Shown here: positions 18,113-27,132 of the stretch, piece by piece
Layout of the letters: each line of letters opens with the position of its first letter
How positions within the stretch are numbered: position 1 is the first letter of the stretch
Assembly (NCBI RefSeq): GCF_029846715.1
Contig: NZ_JARVWW010000015.1
Span: forward strand, 62,001-126,000
DNA: 64,000 bases
Origin: Bradyrhizobium nivariense
Lineage (GTDB): Bacteria; Pseudomonadota; Alphaproteobacteria; Rhizobiales; Xanthobacteraceae
Direction: 5' to 3'
Notes under the pieces: model-generated
Told to the model about the DNA's origin: nothing
Database searches by the model: none
Seen by the model: only the letters and a program-made list of their open reading frames with translations
Position numbers and translations under genes: made by a program

Positions 18113-20796
18113 CCGGTCTTGAGCGCAAGCTCCATGACTTCGGCGCGGCCGACGAGGCCGGCATATTTGCCGATCGGCAGGGGCTTGCCGAGCAGATAGC
18201 CCTGCACGCCGTCACAGCCTTCCTCGGCGAGGAAGGCGAGCTGCTCGAGCGTCTCGACGCCCTCGGCGACGATCGACATTTCCAGGCCATGGCCGAGATC
18301 GATCACCGCGCGCACGATCGCCGCCGATTGCGGGTTGCGACCGAGATTGATGATGAAGGCGCGGTCGATCTTGATCTTGTCGAACGGGAACGCCTGGAGA
18401 TAGCTCAGCGAGGAATAACCGCTGCCAAAATCGTCCATGGAGATGCGCACGCCGAGCGCCTTCAGCCGGCGCAGCAGCGCGAGACCGCGATCAAAGTCCT
18501 CGATCAGCACGCCCTCGGTGATCTCGAGCTCGAGCCGGCCGGGTGCGAGGCCCGTCTCGATCAGGATGGAATGGACGAGGCCGACCACGTCGCCGTGCAT
18601 GAACTGCGCCGGCGACAGATTGACCGCGACCTGGAGCGGCTTCGGCCAGGACGCCGCCTCGCGGCACGCTTCGCGCAGGATCCACTCGCCCATCTCGACG
18701 ATCAGGCCGCTTTCCTCCGCGATCGGGATGAATTCGGCCGGGGAGACCTGGCCGCGCACCGGATGCTGCCAGCGCGCCAGTGCCTCGAAGCCGATGATCT
18801 CGCTCTCGGCAACGCTGTGGCCCGTGGCCCCCTGCGGCTGAAAGGCGAGCGAAAGCTCGCCGTTCTTGATCGCCATCGAGAGGTCCTGATGCAGCACGCG
18901 GCGATCGCGGATCTGCTGGTCCATCTCCGGCTGGAACAGGCTGATCGTTCCGCGCGATTTCTGCTTGGCGCGAAACAGCGCCGCGCCGGCGTTGGCGAGC
19001 AGCGAGGCGCCGTCGGCGCCGTTGTGCGGGAAGATCGACATGCCGGTGGTGACACCGGCGCGGACCGGTCGGCCGTCGATCTGGAATTCCTCGGCGACGG
19101 CATCACCGATTTGCCGCGCCAGCGCGAGACCTGTCTCCGGCTGTTTGCCATCGATGATCAGGCCGAACTCGTCGCCGGACAGGCGCGCCACCACGCCGCC
19201 GCGCGCGGAGTCCTGGAGCCGCTGGGCCACCTCGACCAGGAGCTTGTCGCCGAGCGCATGGCCGAAGACGTCGTTGACCTCCTTGAGGCCGTCGAGGTCG
19301 ACGCACAGAACCGCGAACTCCTCGCGGGTGCCTTCGCAGGCCTCGATCATCTGGGTCAACGCCTGCAGGAAAGCGGCACGGTTCGGCAAATCTGTGAGGC
19401 CGTCGTGATAGGCCATGTGCGCCATGCGCGACTCGGTCTGCCGGCGGTCGGTGACGTCCTCGTGGGTCTTGATCAGATATTGCGGCTCGCCGGCATCGCT
19501 CAGCACGGTGGCGCGGCGGGTGAGGAACAGTCGCAGGCCGTCTTTGGTCGAGATCGGATGCTCTTCGGTGATCATCCCACGCTTCTTGATCGCGGCCTCG
19601 TCGCGCGCGATGATCAGCTTGGCTTCCTTGGGATTGAAGATGTCGGACGCGGTCAGGCCCGTGGCTTCCTCGCGCCTGCGGTTGAGGATCGTCTCCGCGC
19701 TGCGGTTGGCGAGCAGATAGCGGCCGTCCTTGACCTGCTCGACGATCAGGGCCACCGGGATGTTGTCGACCACGAGCTCGAGGAATTTCTTGGTGCTCTC
19801 CAGCTCCTTCGACAGCGAGCGGCGGTCGGTGATGTCCTCGAACACGAGCATCAGGAATTCGGGTTTGTTGCTCTCGTCGCGGACAACGATCCGGATCGAG
19901 GCAACCATGCGCCGCTCACCGGCGCGCTCGACCTCGAATTCATTGCGGAACTGGCCGTCCGGCGAATTGAGCGCCGCCCGGTCGGTCGCCTCGATGCTGT
20001 CCGCCGAGACGGGCGCAAACAGCTCGCGCGCGTTCTTGCCGACGACATGGTCGCGCGAGAAGCCCCAGAAGCGCTCATAGGCGCTGTTGGCGAAGATGTA
20101 GCGGCCATCCTCGATGTTCTTCGCGGCCACGCAGGCCGGCACGTTGTCCAGCACCGTTTCCAGGAACTGCTTGGTGGAGGCGAGCTGTCGCGACAGTCTG
20201 CGCTGCTCGCTGACGTCCAGATGCGTCGCCACCGAGCCGCCGTTGGGCAGCACGAAATATTTCACCAGGATGGCCCGCCCGTCCGGCAGTTCGGTGATCA
20301 AACCGTTGGGGCTTGCCGCCTTCTCGTAGAACTCATCGTTGGAGGCGCCGCCAAGCACCCCGCGCTTGCGTCGCAGCTCGAGGAGCTCGTAGCCGTTCAT
20401 GTTGGCCCAGAGATCCGACCGCGCCAGGCCGTAAATCTCGATATAGCGGTCGTTGCAGAAGATGATGCGCCGCTGCACATCCGTCATCACCACGCCCTGG
20501 TTGAGATTGTTCATGGCGGAGGAGACGAAGGCATTGCGCCGCAACTGCAGGCGCCTGGTCCGGCGCAGCGAGGAATGGATCCACAGCGCAATCGCGGCGA
20601 GGAACGAGCAGATGACGACGCCCGCGATCAGGGCTTCCCAGATCACGTTGGGATTGAGCTCGCCGAGATAGCTTGGAGGGGCGAGGCTGTCAGAGAGGGC
20701 AAAGGCGCGCGCAGGCGCGACCGCTGCGGCCAGGCACACGACGGCCTGCACCGCAATCGGAAGCGTGCTGCCCACGTGCCAATTATTCTCAGCCAT
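18109..20796 (-). CDS. PAS-GGDEF-EAL cyclic di-GMP signalling protein
   Basis: 895 residues. A leader-like hydrophobic stretch (about 10-35) and a second membrane segment (VIWEALIAGVVICSFLAAIA, about 51-70) anchor it; three PAS domains follow (about 90-200, 210-325, 335-450), then GGDEF (about 460-620) and EAL (about 640-880). The diguanylate cyclase signature reads SGDEF at 540-544 instead of GGDEF, so cyclase activity may be altered; the phosphodiesterase part keeps EAL at 671-673 and DDFGSGYSSLSYL. Several EAL residues typical of active enzymes are visible (ELEITEG, KIDRAF, AEGVET), so c-di-GMP hydrolysis is the more secure activity. It is a single gene with its stop codon lying in a repeat element. 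Confidence 0.9.
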   Translation of the reverse strand: MAENNWHVGSTLPIAVQAVVCLAAAVAPARAFALSDSLAPPSYLGELNPNVIWEALIAGVVICSFLAAIALWIHSSLRRTRRLQLRRNAFVSSAMNNLNQGVVMTDVQRRIIFCNDRYIEIYGLARSDLWANMNGYELLELRRKRGVLGGASNDEFYEKAASPNGLITELPDGRAILVKYFVLPNGGSVATHLDVSEQRRLSRQLASTKQFLETVLDNVPACVAAKNIEDGRYIFANSAYERFWGFSRDHVVGKNARELFAPVSADSIEATDRAALNSPDGQFRNEFEVERAGERRMVASIRIVVRDESNKPEFLMLVFEDITDRRSLSKELESTKKFLELVVDNIPVALIVEQVKDGRYLLANRSAETILNRRREEATGLTASDIFNPKEAKLIIARDEAAIKKRGMITEEHPISTKDGLRLFLTRRATVLSDAGEPQYLIKTHEDVTDRRQTESRMAHMAYHDGLTDLPNRAAFLQALTQMIEACEGTREEFAVLCVDLDGLKEVNDVFGHALGDKLLVEVAQRLQDSARGGVVARLSGDEFGLIIDGKQPETGLALARQIGDAVAEEFQIDGRPVRAGVTTGMSIFPHNGADGASLLANAGAALFRAKQKSRGTISLFQPEMDQQIRDRRVLHQDLSMAIKNGELSLAFQPQGATGHSVAESEIIGFEALARWQHPVRGQVSPAEFIPIAEESGLIVEMGEWILREACREAASWPKPLQVAVNLSPAQFMHGDVVGLVHSILIETGLAPGRLELEITEGVLIEDFDRGLALLRRLKALGVRISMDDFGSGYSSLSYLQAFPFDKIKIDRAFIINLGRNPQSAAIVRAVIDLGHGLEMSIVAEGVETLEQLAFLAEEGCDGVQGYLLGKPLPIGKYAGLVGRAEVMELALKTG

Positions 20797-20998
20797 CAGC
20801 CACCCGCGATTTCAACGTCGGATTGTCTGGCCTCGCGGGTTTGGATCGGGTAAACGCCTGTACGCACAACGGAAAAATGTGACGTCGAATACGGCAATTG
20901 CCCTGACATGATAAATGCTTCCTTAACGGAAAATGCCCCCGCGCCGTCGTTCCCAGGCCTGATGCAACTATCGCTTCCGGCGAATATCTCGCACAACC

Positions 20999-22150
20999 AT
21001 GGATAGGGTCGACTGCGTCGTCATCGGAGCCGGCGTGGTCGGGCTCGCGGTGGCTCGAAAGCTGGCGCAGTCCGGGCGCGAGGTGATCGTGCTCGAGGAA
21101 GCCGGGGCCATCGGCACCATCACCTCCTCGCGCAACAGCGAGGTGATCCATGCCGGAATCTACTACCGCGCCGGGAGCTGGATGGCGCGCATGTGCGTCG
21201 ACGGCAAGCATGCACTCTACCGCTACTGTTCCGAGCGCGGCATCCCGCACAGGAATTGCGGCAAGCTGATCGTCGCGACCAATCCGAAAGAGACCGAGAA
21301 GCTGCAATCGATCAAGTCGCATGCCGAGGCCAATGGCGTGCTCGACATGCGGCTGCTCACGGGCGAGGCGGCATGTGCGCTGGAGCCGGCGCTCGCCTGC
21401 GACGCCGCGCTGCTGTCGCCGTCGACCGGTATCATCGACAGCCATGCCTACATGCTCACGCTGCGCGGTGAAGCCGAGGAAGCGGGTGCGGCTTTCGCGT
21501 TTCACACCCCGCTGATCCGCGCCAAGGCGACCGCCGGCGTCATCGAGATCGAGGCCGGCGGCGAAGCGCCGATGACGCTGCAATGCAGCCTCCTCGTCAA
21601 CGCCGCGGGGCTCTCGGCGACGACGGTGGCGCGCAACATCGACGGCATGCCGCTGGACCGGATTCCGCCGGCCTACCTCGCCAAGGGAAACTACTTCAGC
21701 TGCAATGCCAGGGCGCCGTTCTCGCGCCTGATCTATCCGGTGCCCGAGCCCGGCGGGCTAGGGGTGCATCTGACGCTGGACATGGCAGGGCAGGCACGTT
21801 TCGGCCCTGACGTCGAGTGGATCGAGACGATCGACTACGAGGTCGACCCGTCACGCGCCGAGCGATTCTACCCGGCGATCCGCAAATACTGGCCGACGCT
21901 GCCTGACGGCGCGCTCATGCCGAGCTATTCGGGCATCCGCCCGAAGATCGTGCCGCCGGCGGTGGCCACACAGGATTTTTTGATGCAGGGCCCGCGCGAT
22001 CACGGCGTCGAAGGCCTGATCAATCTGTTCGGCATCGAGTCGCCCGGACTGACGTCATCGCTCGCAATCGCGGATCACGTCGCCGAGCTCGCAGGGCTCC
22101 AGGTCCCGCGCAATGATGATTCCGCGGCGCGCACCTTGCCGCAAGGATGA
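20999..22150 (+). CDS. FAD-dependent oxidoreductase, LhgO-like (L-2-hydroxyglutarate oxidase family)
   Basis: 383 residues. The dinucleotide-binding motif VVIGAGVVGLAVARKLA is at the N-terminus, followed by SSRNSEVIHAGIYY, a sequence characteristic of the L-2-hydroxyglutarate dehydrogenase/oxidase family, and near the C-terminus PSYSGIRPKI and NLFGIESPGLTSSLAIA. The likely reaction is oxidation of L-2-hydroxyglutarate or a similar hydroxy acid with FAD and delivery of electrons to the membrane quinone pool. It is shorter than E. coli LhgO (about 420), mainly through loops. It stands alone, divergent from the GGDEF-EAL gene with about 200 bases between; a substrate more remote than hydroxyglutarate cannot be excluded. 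Confidence 0.8.
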   Translation: MDRVDCVVIGAGVVGLAVARKLAQSGREVIVLEEAGAIGTITSSRNSEVIHAGIYYRAGSWMARMCVDGKHALYRYCSERGIPHRNCGKLIVATNPKETEKLQSIKSHAEANGVLDMRLLTGEAACALEPALACDAALLSPSTGIIDSHAYMLTLRGEAEEAGAAFAFHTPLIRAKATAGVIEIEAGGEAPMTLQCSLLVNAAGLSATTVARNIDGMPLDRIPPAYLAKGNYFSCNARAPFSRLIYPVPEPGGLGVHLTLDMAGQARFGPDVEWIETIDYEVDPSRAERFYPAIRKYWPTLPDGALMPSYSGIRPKIVPPAVATQDFLMQGPRDHGVEGLINLFGIESPGLTSSLAIADHVAELAGLQVPRNDDSAARTLPQG

Positions 22151-22211
22151 GCGCAAAGGCTCCTGTCCCTGCGGAAAGGGTACAATCAACTCTACGCTGT
22201 TACGGGGGTTA

Positions 22212-22391
22212 CTAGTGGAGCGTGTCGCCGTGCCTCAGACGCTCGATCTGGTCCTTGACCATCAACTTCCGGCGCTTCAACTCAACAATTTGCAGGTCGT
22301 CTGTTGAAAGGTGCACGAGAGCGTCGTGCAATTCGTTTTCCAGAATTTTGTGCTTCCGCTCCAATTCAACCAGATGTGCCTGAATTGTCAT
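22212..22391 (-). CDS. DUF465 (YdcH-like) small protein
   Basis: 59 residues reading MTIQAHLVELERKHKILENE at its start, then an acidic helix and ELKRRKLMVKDQIERLRHG. The two-helix pattern with charged heptads and the closing KR-K-KDQIE-L is the DUF465/YdcH family signature. The gene has a near-perfect ribosome site (GAGGAGG) 7 bases before ATG 22391. Function is unknown; the protein is probably a cytoplasmic helical hairpin. A second member of the family is encoded divergently at 22721-22927. Confidence 0.85.
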   Translation of the reverse strand: MTIQAHLVELERKHKILENELHDALVHLSTDDLQIVELKRRKLMVKDQIERLRHGDTLH

Positions 22392-22720
22392 TCGAAACCT
22401 CCTCGGTAGGGCTGAACCTCAGGATTCGATCCGGACAAGGAAGTCTACATCACCGATTCGTTCTGTCGATGGGTATCCGTCGTCGCAGCGTCATTTTTGA
22501 AAATTCATATGTAACGAAGCGTGAGTAAGGGAACCACGCGGGAAAAATCCATGATATCAACGCGCTTGCGCAGTGCCGTCGAGCCGCAGAAAATATGTCG
22601 CGGGAGATCGGCGAGCGACGGTCGCAGATCGCTTGCGATCACGCCGCGCAAGGACGATAATTTCCACAGGGCATCCACAGCCTTAATGTCACGCCTATCG
22701 GTTTTTCGGCCACCGCAAAC
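22392..22720. other. Intergenic region between two divergent DUF465 genes
   Basis: About 330 bases with no convincing gene. It must carry promoters for both divergent small-protein genes. It has an A/T-rich stretch around 22490-22515 (TTTTTGAAAATTCATATG) that contrasts with the surrounding high GC and could hold promoter elements, and TTTCCACAGGGCATCCACAG near 22662-22681 looks like two DnaA-box-like TCCACA repeats. None of these is strong enough to call a defined site. Confidence 0.35.
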
Positions 22721-22927
22721 ATGACCAATGAAGACGAGCGCGAACTCGAATCCGAGCTCGCCCGGTTGCAGCAGGAACACCGAGATCTCGATGCGGCGAT
22801 CGATGCACTGCATCAATCGCCAGCCCCCGACCTATTGCGGTTACAGCGGTTGAAGAAACGCAAGCTGTTGTTGCGTGACCGTATCGCGTTCATCGAAGAC
22901 CAGATCACGCCCGACATCATCGCCTGA
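22721..22927 (+). CDS. DUF465 (YdcH-like) small protein, second copy
   Basis: 68 residues: an acidic first helix (DERELESELARLQQEHRDLD), a Pro-containing turn (HQSPAPD) and a basic second helix (LLRLQRLKKRKLLLRDRIAF), the standard YdcH hairpin. It differs from the divergent copy at 22212-22391 in sequence but keeps the KKRKLLLRDRI family core. Function unknown. It is followed on the same strand by two further very small genes at 23046 and 23288 that may form a group with it. Confidence 0.85.
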   Translation: MTNEDERELESELARLQQEHRDLDAAIDALHQSPAPDLLRLQRLKKRKLLLRDRIAFIEDQITPDIIA

Positions 22928-23045
22928 TCCACAGGGGAGAGCTTTACGGCGGTCCGCCGCGCATGAATCCGCTTGACTCGAAAGGAACAAAATAAGAACA
23001 TTTGGGCACCCCACGCCCCCGGGAAAACGCCCAAGGAAAACGCAG

Positions 23046-23264
23046 ATGTCGGCAACCGCCCTTCTCGACAACAGCCATTATGAACAAGCCTGCGATCAGG
23101 CAATCGCGATGTGCGACGGCAATCTGCGCAGCACCATCAAGGCGCTGATCATGGCCAATGAGTATCTGGAGGCCGAGCTCGAGGAATTGCAGGCGGCGAT
23201 TTCCGCAGGCTGCATTCCGGAGACCTCGCGCAGCAAGATGCGGAGCAAGAGCAGCGCCGCCTGA
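23046..23264 (+). CDS. Small conserved hypothetical protein
   Basis: 72 residues, strongly helical: NSHYEQACDQAIAMCDGNLRS, then TIKALIMANEYLEAELEELQAAIS and a basic tail. The CDGNLRSTIKALIMANEYLE segment looks like a family conserved in alphaproteobacteria, but I have no name or function for it. A ribosome site (AAGGAAAAC) precedes ATG 23046. It lies 118 bases after the second DUF465 gene and 23 bases before the next small gene, suggesting co-expression. Confidence 0.65.
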   Translation: MSATALLDNSHYEQACDQAIAMCDGNLRSTIKALIMANEYLEAELEELQAAISAGCIPETSRSKMRSKSSAA

Positions 23265-23287
23265 GCTATCAGCTATCGGAGCCGACC

Positions 23288-23539
23288 ATGTCCGATGTCA
23301 CCTATTACGTTGCATTACCCTTCCTGACCGACGACGACGGATCGCCGGTCGCAGGTGCGGCCGAGGAATGCCAGACCTCGGCGGCCGCGTTACGGCGCGC
23401 CGAGATTATGTCGCACGGCGCCGGCCACATCGGCGCGGTCGCGTTCAGCCGCAGCGGCGATCCCATGACCGGCGAATTCGGTGACGCCAAACTGCTGCGC
23501 AGCTTCGGCAATGTACCGGAAGACCTCGGCACGCTTTAA
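23288..23539 (+). CDS. Small conserved hypothetical protein
   Basis: 83 residues, starting MSDVTYYVALPFLTDDDG and ending with FGDAKLLRSFGNVPEDLGTL. The middle contains AAALRRAEIMSHGAGHIGAVAFSRSGDP, a pattern that looks like a small conserved soluble domain without named function. Codon use matches its neighbours and ATG 23288 follows a GGAG-containing ribosome site. It ends 2 bases before the stop codon of the convergent diguanylate cyclase gene. Confidence 0.65.
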   Translation: MSDVTYYVALPFLTDDDGSPVAGAAEECQTSAAALRRAEIMSHGAGHIGAVAFSRSGDPMTGEFGDAKLLRSFGNVPEDLGTL

Positions 23540-23541
23540 AA

Positions 23542-24327
23542 TCAGCTGCTGACGAGCCTGATGCGCGGCTCGTGCCGCCGGTGCGCCTTGCGCACATACA
23601 TGGCGGCATCGGCCTCCTCAAGGGCGCGAGCGGCGTCGGACTGCGCCCCCAGCAGTGCGACGCCCGCGGAGGCGCCCGCGCTCACGTGCTGGCCGCGAAA
23701 CACGAAGGACAGTTCGTCGATGGCCTGCTCGAAGGCCGCGGCCTTCGCCTTGGCGTCGGTCTCGCTGAGATTCCAGAGCAGCAGCGCGAACTCGTCGCCG
23801 CCGAGCCGGCCGACCACGTCCGAGGCACGGACCTGCCGCGCCAGCGTGGTGGCAATCGCCTTCAGCACCTCGTCGCCGGCGGCATGGCCGAAGGAATCGT
23901 TGATCGGCTTCAGCCGATCGACATCGAGCACGATCAGCGCGCCGCTGGCGCGGTAGCGCTTCATGTAGGCGACGGCGCGCGCGAGCTCGCGTTCGAAACC
24001 GCGCCGGTTCGGAATCTCGAGCAGGAAGTCGGTGTCGGCGGCCGCCTCGAGTTCCGCGACGCGCCGCAGCGCCCCCTTGAGCTTGTTCCGCAGGTCGCGG
24101 ATGGTGGTGGTGACCTTGACGGTCGCGTTGGCGGCGGCATCGGCTGACGCTTCGCGCCGCGACGGTCCGGTCGGACGCCTGGCCGGTCGCTTGGGGGCAG
24201 CTTTGGAGCGGCTGGCGCTGGTCTTCGGGCCCTTTTTGGCCTTCGCAGCGCTCGCCCTTTTTGGTTTCTTCATAGGCATCCTGCTCAATGAAGGCTTGCG
24301 GGGATTCACCAAGACAGGATAGTGCAT
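23542..24327 (-). CDS. GGDEF-domain diguanylate cyclase
   Basis: 261 residues from ATG 24327, which has a strong ribosome site (GGAGAAGGGA). The first 80 residues are very rich in Lys, Ala, Ser and Arg, so the N-terminus is basic and probably disordered; a short coiled coil (about 80-100) leads into a GGDEF domain. The active-site motif is intact (GRLGGDEFALLLW), with the metal-binding DVDRLKPINDSFGHAAGD upstream. It should make c-di-GMP from GTP. No classic RxxD inhibitory site stands out immediately before GGDEF (five residues earlier reads VVGR). No sensor domain is visible; the basic tail might bind nucleic acid or membrane surfaces. A later ATG at 24279 is a second possible start. Confidence 0.88.
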   Translation of the reverse strand: MHYPVLVNPRKPSLSRMPMKKPKRASAAKAKKGPKTSASRSKAAPKRPARRPTGPSRREASADAAANATVKVTTTIRDLRNKLKGALRRVAELEAAADTDFLLEIPNRRGFERELARAVAYMKRYRASGALIVLDVDRLKPINDSFGHAAGDEVLKAIATTLARQVRASDVVGRLGGDEFALLLWNLSETDAKAKAAAFEQAIDELSFVFRGQHVSAGASAGVALLGAQSDAARALEEADAAMYVRKAHRRHEPRIRLVSS

Positions 24328-24414
24328 TCCCTTCTCCTTGCCACCGCCTTGCGAGCCGCCGGCCGGAACCATTAATCTGGCCTATCTTTCTGTTTTTCGA
24401 GCACAATTGACGTC

Positions 24415-24903
24415 ATGACCGCGCCGATCGCCATCATTATGGGAAGCCAGTCGGACTGGGACACGATGCGGCATGCCGCCGACACGCTTGCAGCGCTCGG
24501 CGTTGCCGCGGACACCCGCATCGTTTCGGCACACCGCACCCCCGACCGGCTGTTTACGTTCGCCAAGGGCGCCAAGACGGCCGGTTACAAGGTCATCATC
24601 GCCGGCGCGGGTGGCGCTGCGCACCTGCCTGGCATGGCGGCGGCGCTGACGGAACTGCCGGTGTTCGGTGTCCCCGTCGAATCCAGGACGCTCAAGGGCA
24701 TCGATTCGCTCTATTCGATCGTCCAGATGCCCGCGGGCATCCCGGTCGGCACCCTCGCCATCGGCAAGGCCGGCGCGATCAACGCGGCGCTGCTGGCGGC
24801 TGCCGTGCTGGCCTTGTCCGACCCGGCCTTGTCCGATCGCCTGGCCGCCTGGCGCAAAGCGCAGACCGAGGCGGTTGCCGAGCGCCCGGAGGATAAGGCG
24901 TGA
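24415..24903 (+). CDS. purE: N5-carboxyaminoimidazole ribonucleotide mutase
   Basis: 162 residues, the normal length of bacterial class I PurE. The signature MGSQSDWDTMRHA with the catalytic SAHRTPDR is intact, as are GAGGAAHLPGM and PVESRTLKGIDSLYSIVQMP. It converts N5-CAIR to CAIR in de novo purine synthesis. Its stop overlaps the GTG start of purK by four bases, so the two steps are translationally coupled. The diguanylate cyclase gene is divergent, with 87 bases between the two starts. Confidence 0.97.
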   Translation: MTAPIAIIMGSQSDWDTMRHAADTLAALGVAADTRIVSAHRTPDRLFTFAKGAKTAGYKVIIAGAGGAAHLPGMAAALTELPVFGVPVESRTLKGIDSLYSIVQMPAGIPVGTLAIGKAGAINAALLAAAVLALSDPALSDRLAAWRKAQTEAVAERPEDKA

Positions 24904-26006
24904 CTGACGCAAAGCAGGTGAAGCTGAAGCCCGGCGACACCATCGGAATCCTCGGCGGCGGACAATTAGGGCGGATGCTGGCCATGGCGGCGGCACGGCT
25001 CGGTCTGCGCTGCCAGGTGTTCTCGCCCGATCCGGATTCGCCGGCCTTCGACGTCGTCCTGAATGCGACCTGCGCCGAATATGCCGACGTCGAAGCGCTC
25101 GAGCTGTTCGCCAACGACGTCGACGTCATCACCTACGAATTCGAGAACGTGCCGTCCGCGGCCGCGATGGTGCTGGATGCCCGCCGCCCCGTCCTGCCCA
25201 ACCGCAAGATCCTCGAGACCACCCAGGACCGGCTCGCCGAGAAGGATTTCGTGATGCGGCTCGGCATCGGCACCGCAGCCTATGCCGACGTCACCTCGGT
25301 CTCGTCGTTGCGCGAGGCAATCGCCAGGATCGGCCTTCCGGCGGTGCTGAAGACCCGCCGCTTCGGCTATGACGGCAAGGGCCAGGCCATCATCCGCGAG
25401 GGCGACGACATCGCGAAAGTGTGGACCAGTCTCGCCACGAAATCGGCGATCCTGGAAGCCTTCGTGTCGTACGAGCGCGAGATTTCCGTGATCGCCGCCC
25501 GCTCGGCCACAGGCCAGGTCGAGTGTTTCGACGTCACCGAAAACGAGCACCGCGACCACATCCTGAAAATATCCCGTGCGCCCGCCCAAATCCCGGACAT
25601 GCTCGCCGAGGAAGCGCGCAGCATCGCCGGCAAGATCGCGAGCGCGCTTGATTATGTCGGCGTGCTCGCCGTCGAGATGTTCGTGCTTGCCAACGGCACC
25701 GGACCGAAGGTGCTAGTCAACGAGATCGCTCCGCGCGTGCACAATTCCGGACACTGGACGCTCGACGGTGCGTCCGTCTCGCAGTTCGAGCAGCACATCC
25801 GCGCCATTGCCGGCTGGCCTCTCGGCAAACCCGTGCGCCACGGCGAGGTCGTCACCATGACCAATCTGATTGGCGACGAGATCAATGACTTTGACAAGTG
25901 GCTGAGCGTGCCGGGCGCGACCGTGCACATCTACGGCAAGGGCGCACCGCGCCCCGGCCGCAAGATGGGCCACGTCACCGAAGTCAGGCCGACGAAAGAC
26001 AAGTGA
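24900..26006 (+). CDS. purK: N5-carboxyaminoimidazole ribonucleotide synthase
   Basis: 368 residues, starting at GTG 24900 inside the purE stop codon and preceded by CGGAGGA. The N-terminal GILGGGQLGRMLAMAAARLG loop, the ATP-grasp region (LKTRRFGYDGKGQ, EAFVSYEREISVIAAR) and VNEIAPRVHNSGHWTLDG identify PurK. It makes N5-CAIR from AIR, bicarbonate and ATP, feeding PurE. A repeat element begins about 40 bases after its stop codon. Confidence 0.97.
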   Translation: MTDAKQVKLKPGDTIGILGGGQLGRMLAMAAARLGLRCQVFSPDPDSPAFDVVLNATCAEYADVEALELFANDVDVITYEFENVPSAAAMVLDARRPVLPNRKILETTQDRLAEKDFVMRLGIGTAAYADVTSVSSLREAIARIGLPAVLKTRRFGYDGKGQAIIREGDDIAKVWTSLATKSAILEAFVSYEREISVIAARSATGQVECFDVTENEHRDHILKISRAPAQIPDMLAEEARSIAGKIASALDYVGVLAVEMFVLANGTGPKVLVNEIAPRVHNSGHWTLDGASVSQFEQHIRAIAGWPLGKPVRHGEVVTMTNLIGDEINDFDKWLSVPGATVHIYGKGAPRPGRKMGHVTEVRPTKDK

Positions 26007-26044
26007 CGGGACCGCAGCAAATGCCGCGATCCTGCTTTGCGACC

Positions 26045-26147
26045 CGAGCCGTTTCCGTTCCGATGGAATCGGGACGGGCTCCAGATTTTTCTTTTGACGC
26101 GTTTTCTTGACGCGAACCGGTCTCCACTTCGCTCGAAAACGCGCTAA
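26045..26147 (+). repeat. Interspersed ~105-bp repeat, copy 2
   Basis: Same block order as 18008-18112: a left hairpin with CGTTCCGATGGAATCGGGACG, then TTGACGCGTTTTCTTGACGC and TCCACTTCGCTCGAAAACG. It lies between the convergent purK and aquaporin genes and ends one base before the aquaporin stop codon. Lying between convergent ends, the hairpin may act as a bidirectional transcript terminus. Confidence 0.8.
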
Positions 26148-26148
26148 A

Positions 26149-26871
26149 TTAGGCCGTCTTCGCGCCCGCGACGACGCCGGTGGGCTCCTCGCTGAGCCAA
26201 CGATAGATCACCCCGCCCAGCGCGCCGCCGATCAATGGCGCGACCCAGAACAGCCAGAGCTGCGCTGTTGCCCAGCCGCCGACGAACAGCGCGGGGCCCG
26301 TGCTGCGCGCCGGGTTCACCGAGGTGTTGGTGACGGGGATGCTGACGAGATGGATCATCACCAGCGCGAGCCCGATCGCCAGCGGCGCAAAGCCCGCGGG
26401 CGCACGGCCATGGGTGGCGCCCATGATGATGAACAGGAACATCATGGTCATCACCACCTCGGTGAGGAAGCACACGATCATGCCGTACTGGCCGGGCGAA
26501 TGGGCGTCGTAACCGTTGGACGCGAAGCCTTTGCTGACGTCGAAGCCGGGAGCTCCACTTGCGATGACGTAGAGAAGCCCCGCGGCCACGATCGCGCCGG
26601 CCACCTGCGCGATCACATAGGGCAGGATCTGTCCGGCCGGAAAACGCCCGCCGGCAGCAAGACCGACGGTGACAGCCGGGTTGAGATGGCAGCCGGAGAT
26701 GTGGCCGATCGCATAGGCCATCGTGACCACGCTCAACCCGAATGCCAGGGAAACACCGACCAGACCGATACCAACCTGCGGAAAGCCGGCTGCGATCACC
26801 GCACTCCCGCAACCTGCGAATGTGAGCCAAAAGGTACCGATAGCCTCGGCCGCGTATTTTTTTGTATCCAT
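26149..26871 (-). CDS. aqpZ: Aquaporin Z
   Basis: 240 residues with six transmembrane segments and both NPA boxes: HLNPAVT in the first half and SVNPARS in the second. The second arginine after NPA and the histidine of the HLNPA region are the normal selectivity residues of the water channel AqpZ; GRFPAGQILPYVIAQ is an AqpZ hallmark. It lets water cross the inner membrane during osmotic change. The start is at ATG 26871. It is a single gene in this window, with a long leader toward rpsU. Confidence 0.93.
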   Translation of the reverse strand: MDTKKYAAEAIGTFWLTFAGCGSAVIAAGFPQVGIGLVGVSLAFGLSVVTMAYAIGHISGCHLNPAVTVGLAAGGRFPAGQILPYVIAQVAGAIVAAGLLYVIASGAPGFDVSKGFASNGYDAHSPGQYGMIVCFLTEVVMTMMFLFIIMGATHGRAPAGFAPLAIGLALVMIHLVSIPVTNTSVNPARSTGPALFVGGWATAQLWLFWVAPLIGGALGGVIYRWLSEEPTGVVAGAKTA

Positions 26872-27132
26872 GTGTCGTCCCCTACTTTCAAAAGATTCCG
26901 GAGCAAAGCTCCGGAAACGGCCCCACCCTGGGCGTCAAATCTCCCAAATCGGGGCCGCACAATGGTATTCTGCCTCATTTAATGGCTGAACTTGGCCCGA
27001 AAATCCGGTTGGCCGGTGGACATCCCCGGTTTTGTCTGATACATCCGCGCCCTCAAGGTTAAGGGCTTGTGCGTTTCGCCATCCCCTTTGACTTACCAGA
27101 ATTCAAATCCGATCCACTGAAGAGGATGCCGC

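Noticed and set aside
18289..20853. Open frame of 854 codons on the plus strand opposite the GGDEF-EAL gene
   Set aside because: It mirrors a gene with clear PAS, GGDEF and EAL motifs; its predicted protein is rich in Arg, Asp, Glu and Ala without any domain, typical of an antisense frame in high-GC DNA.
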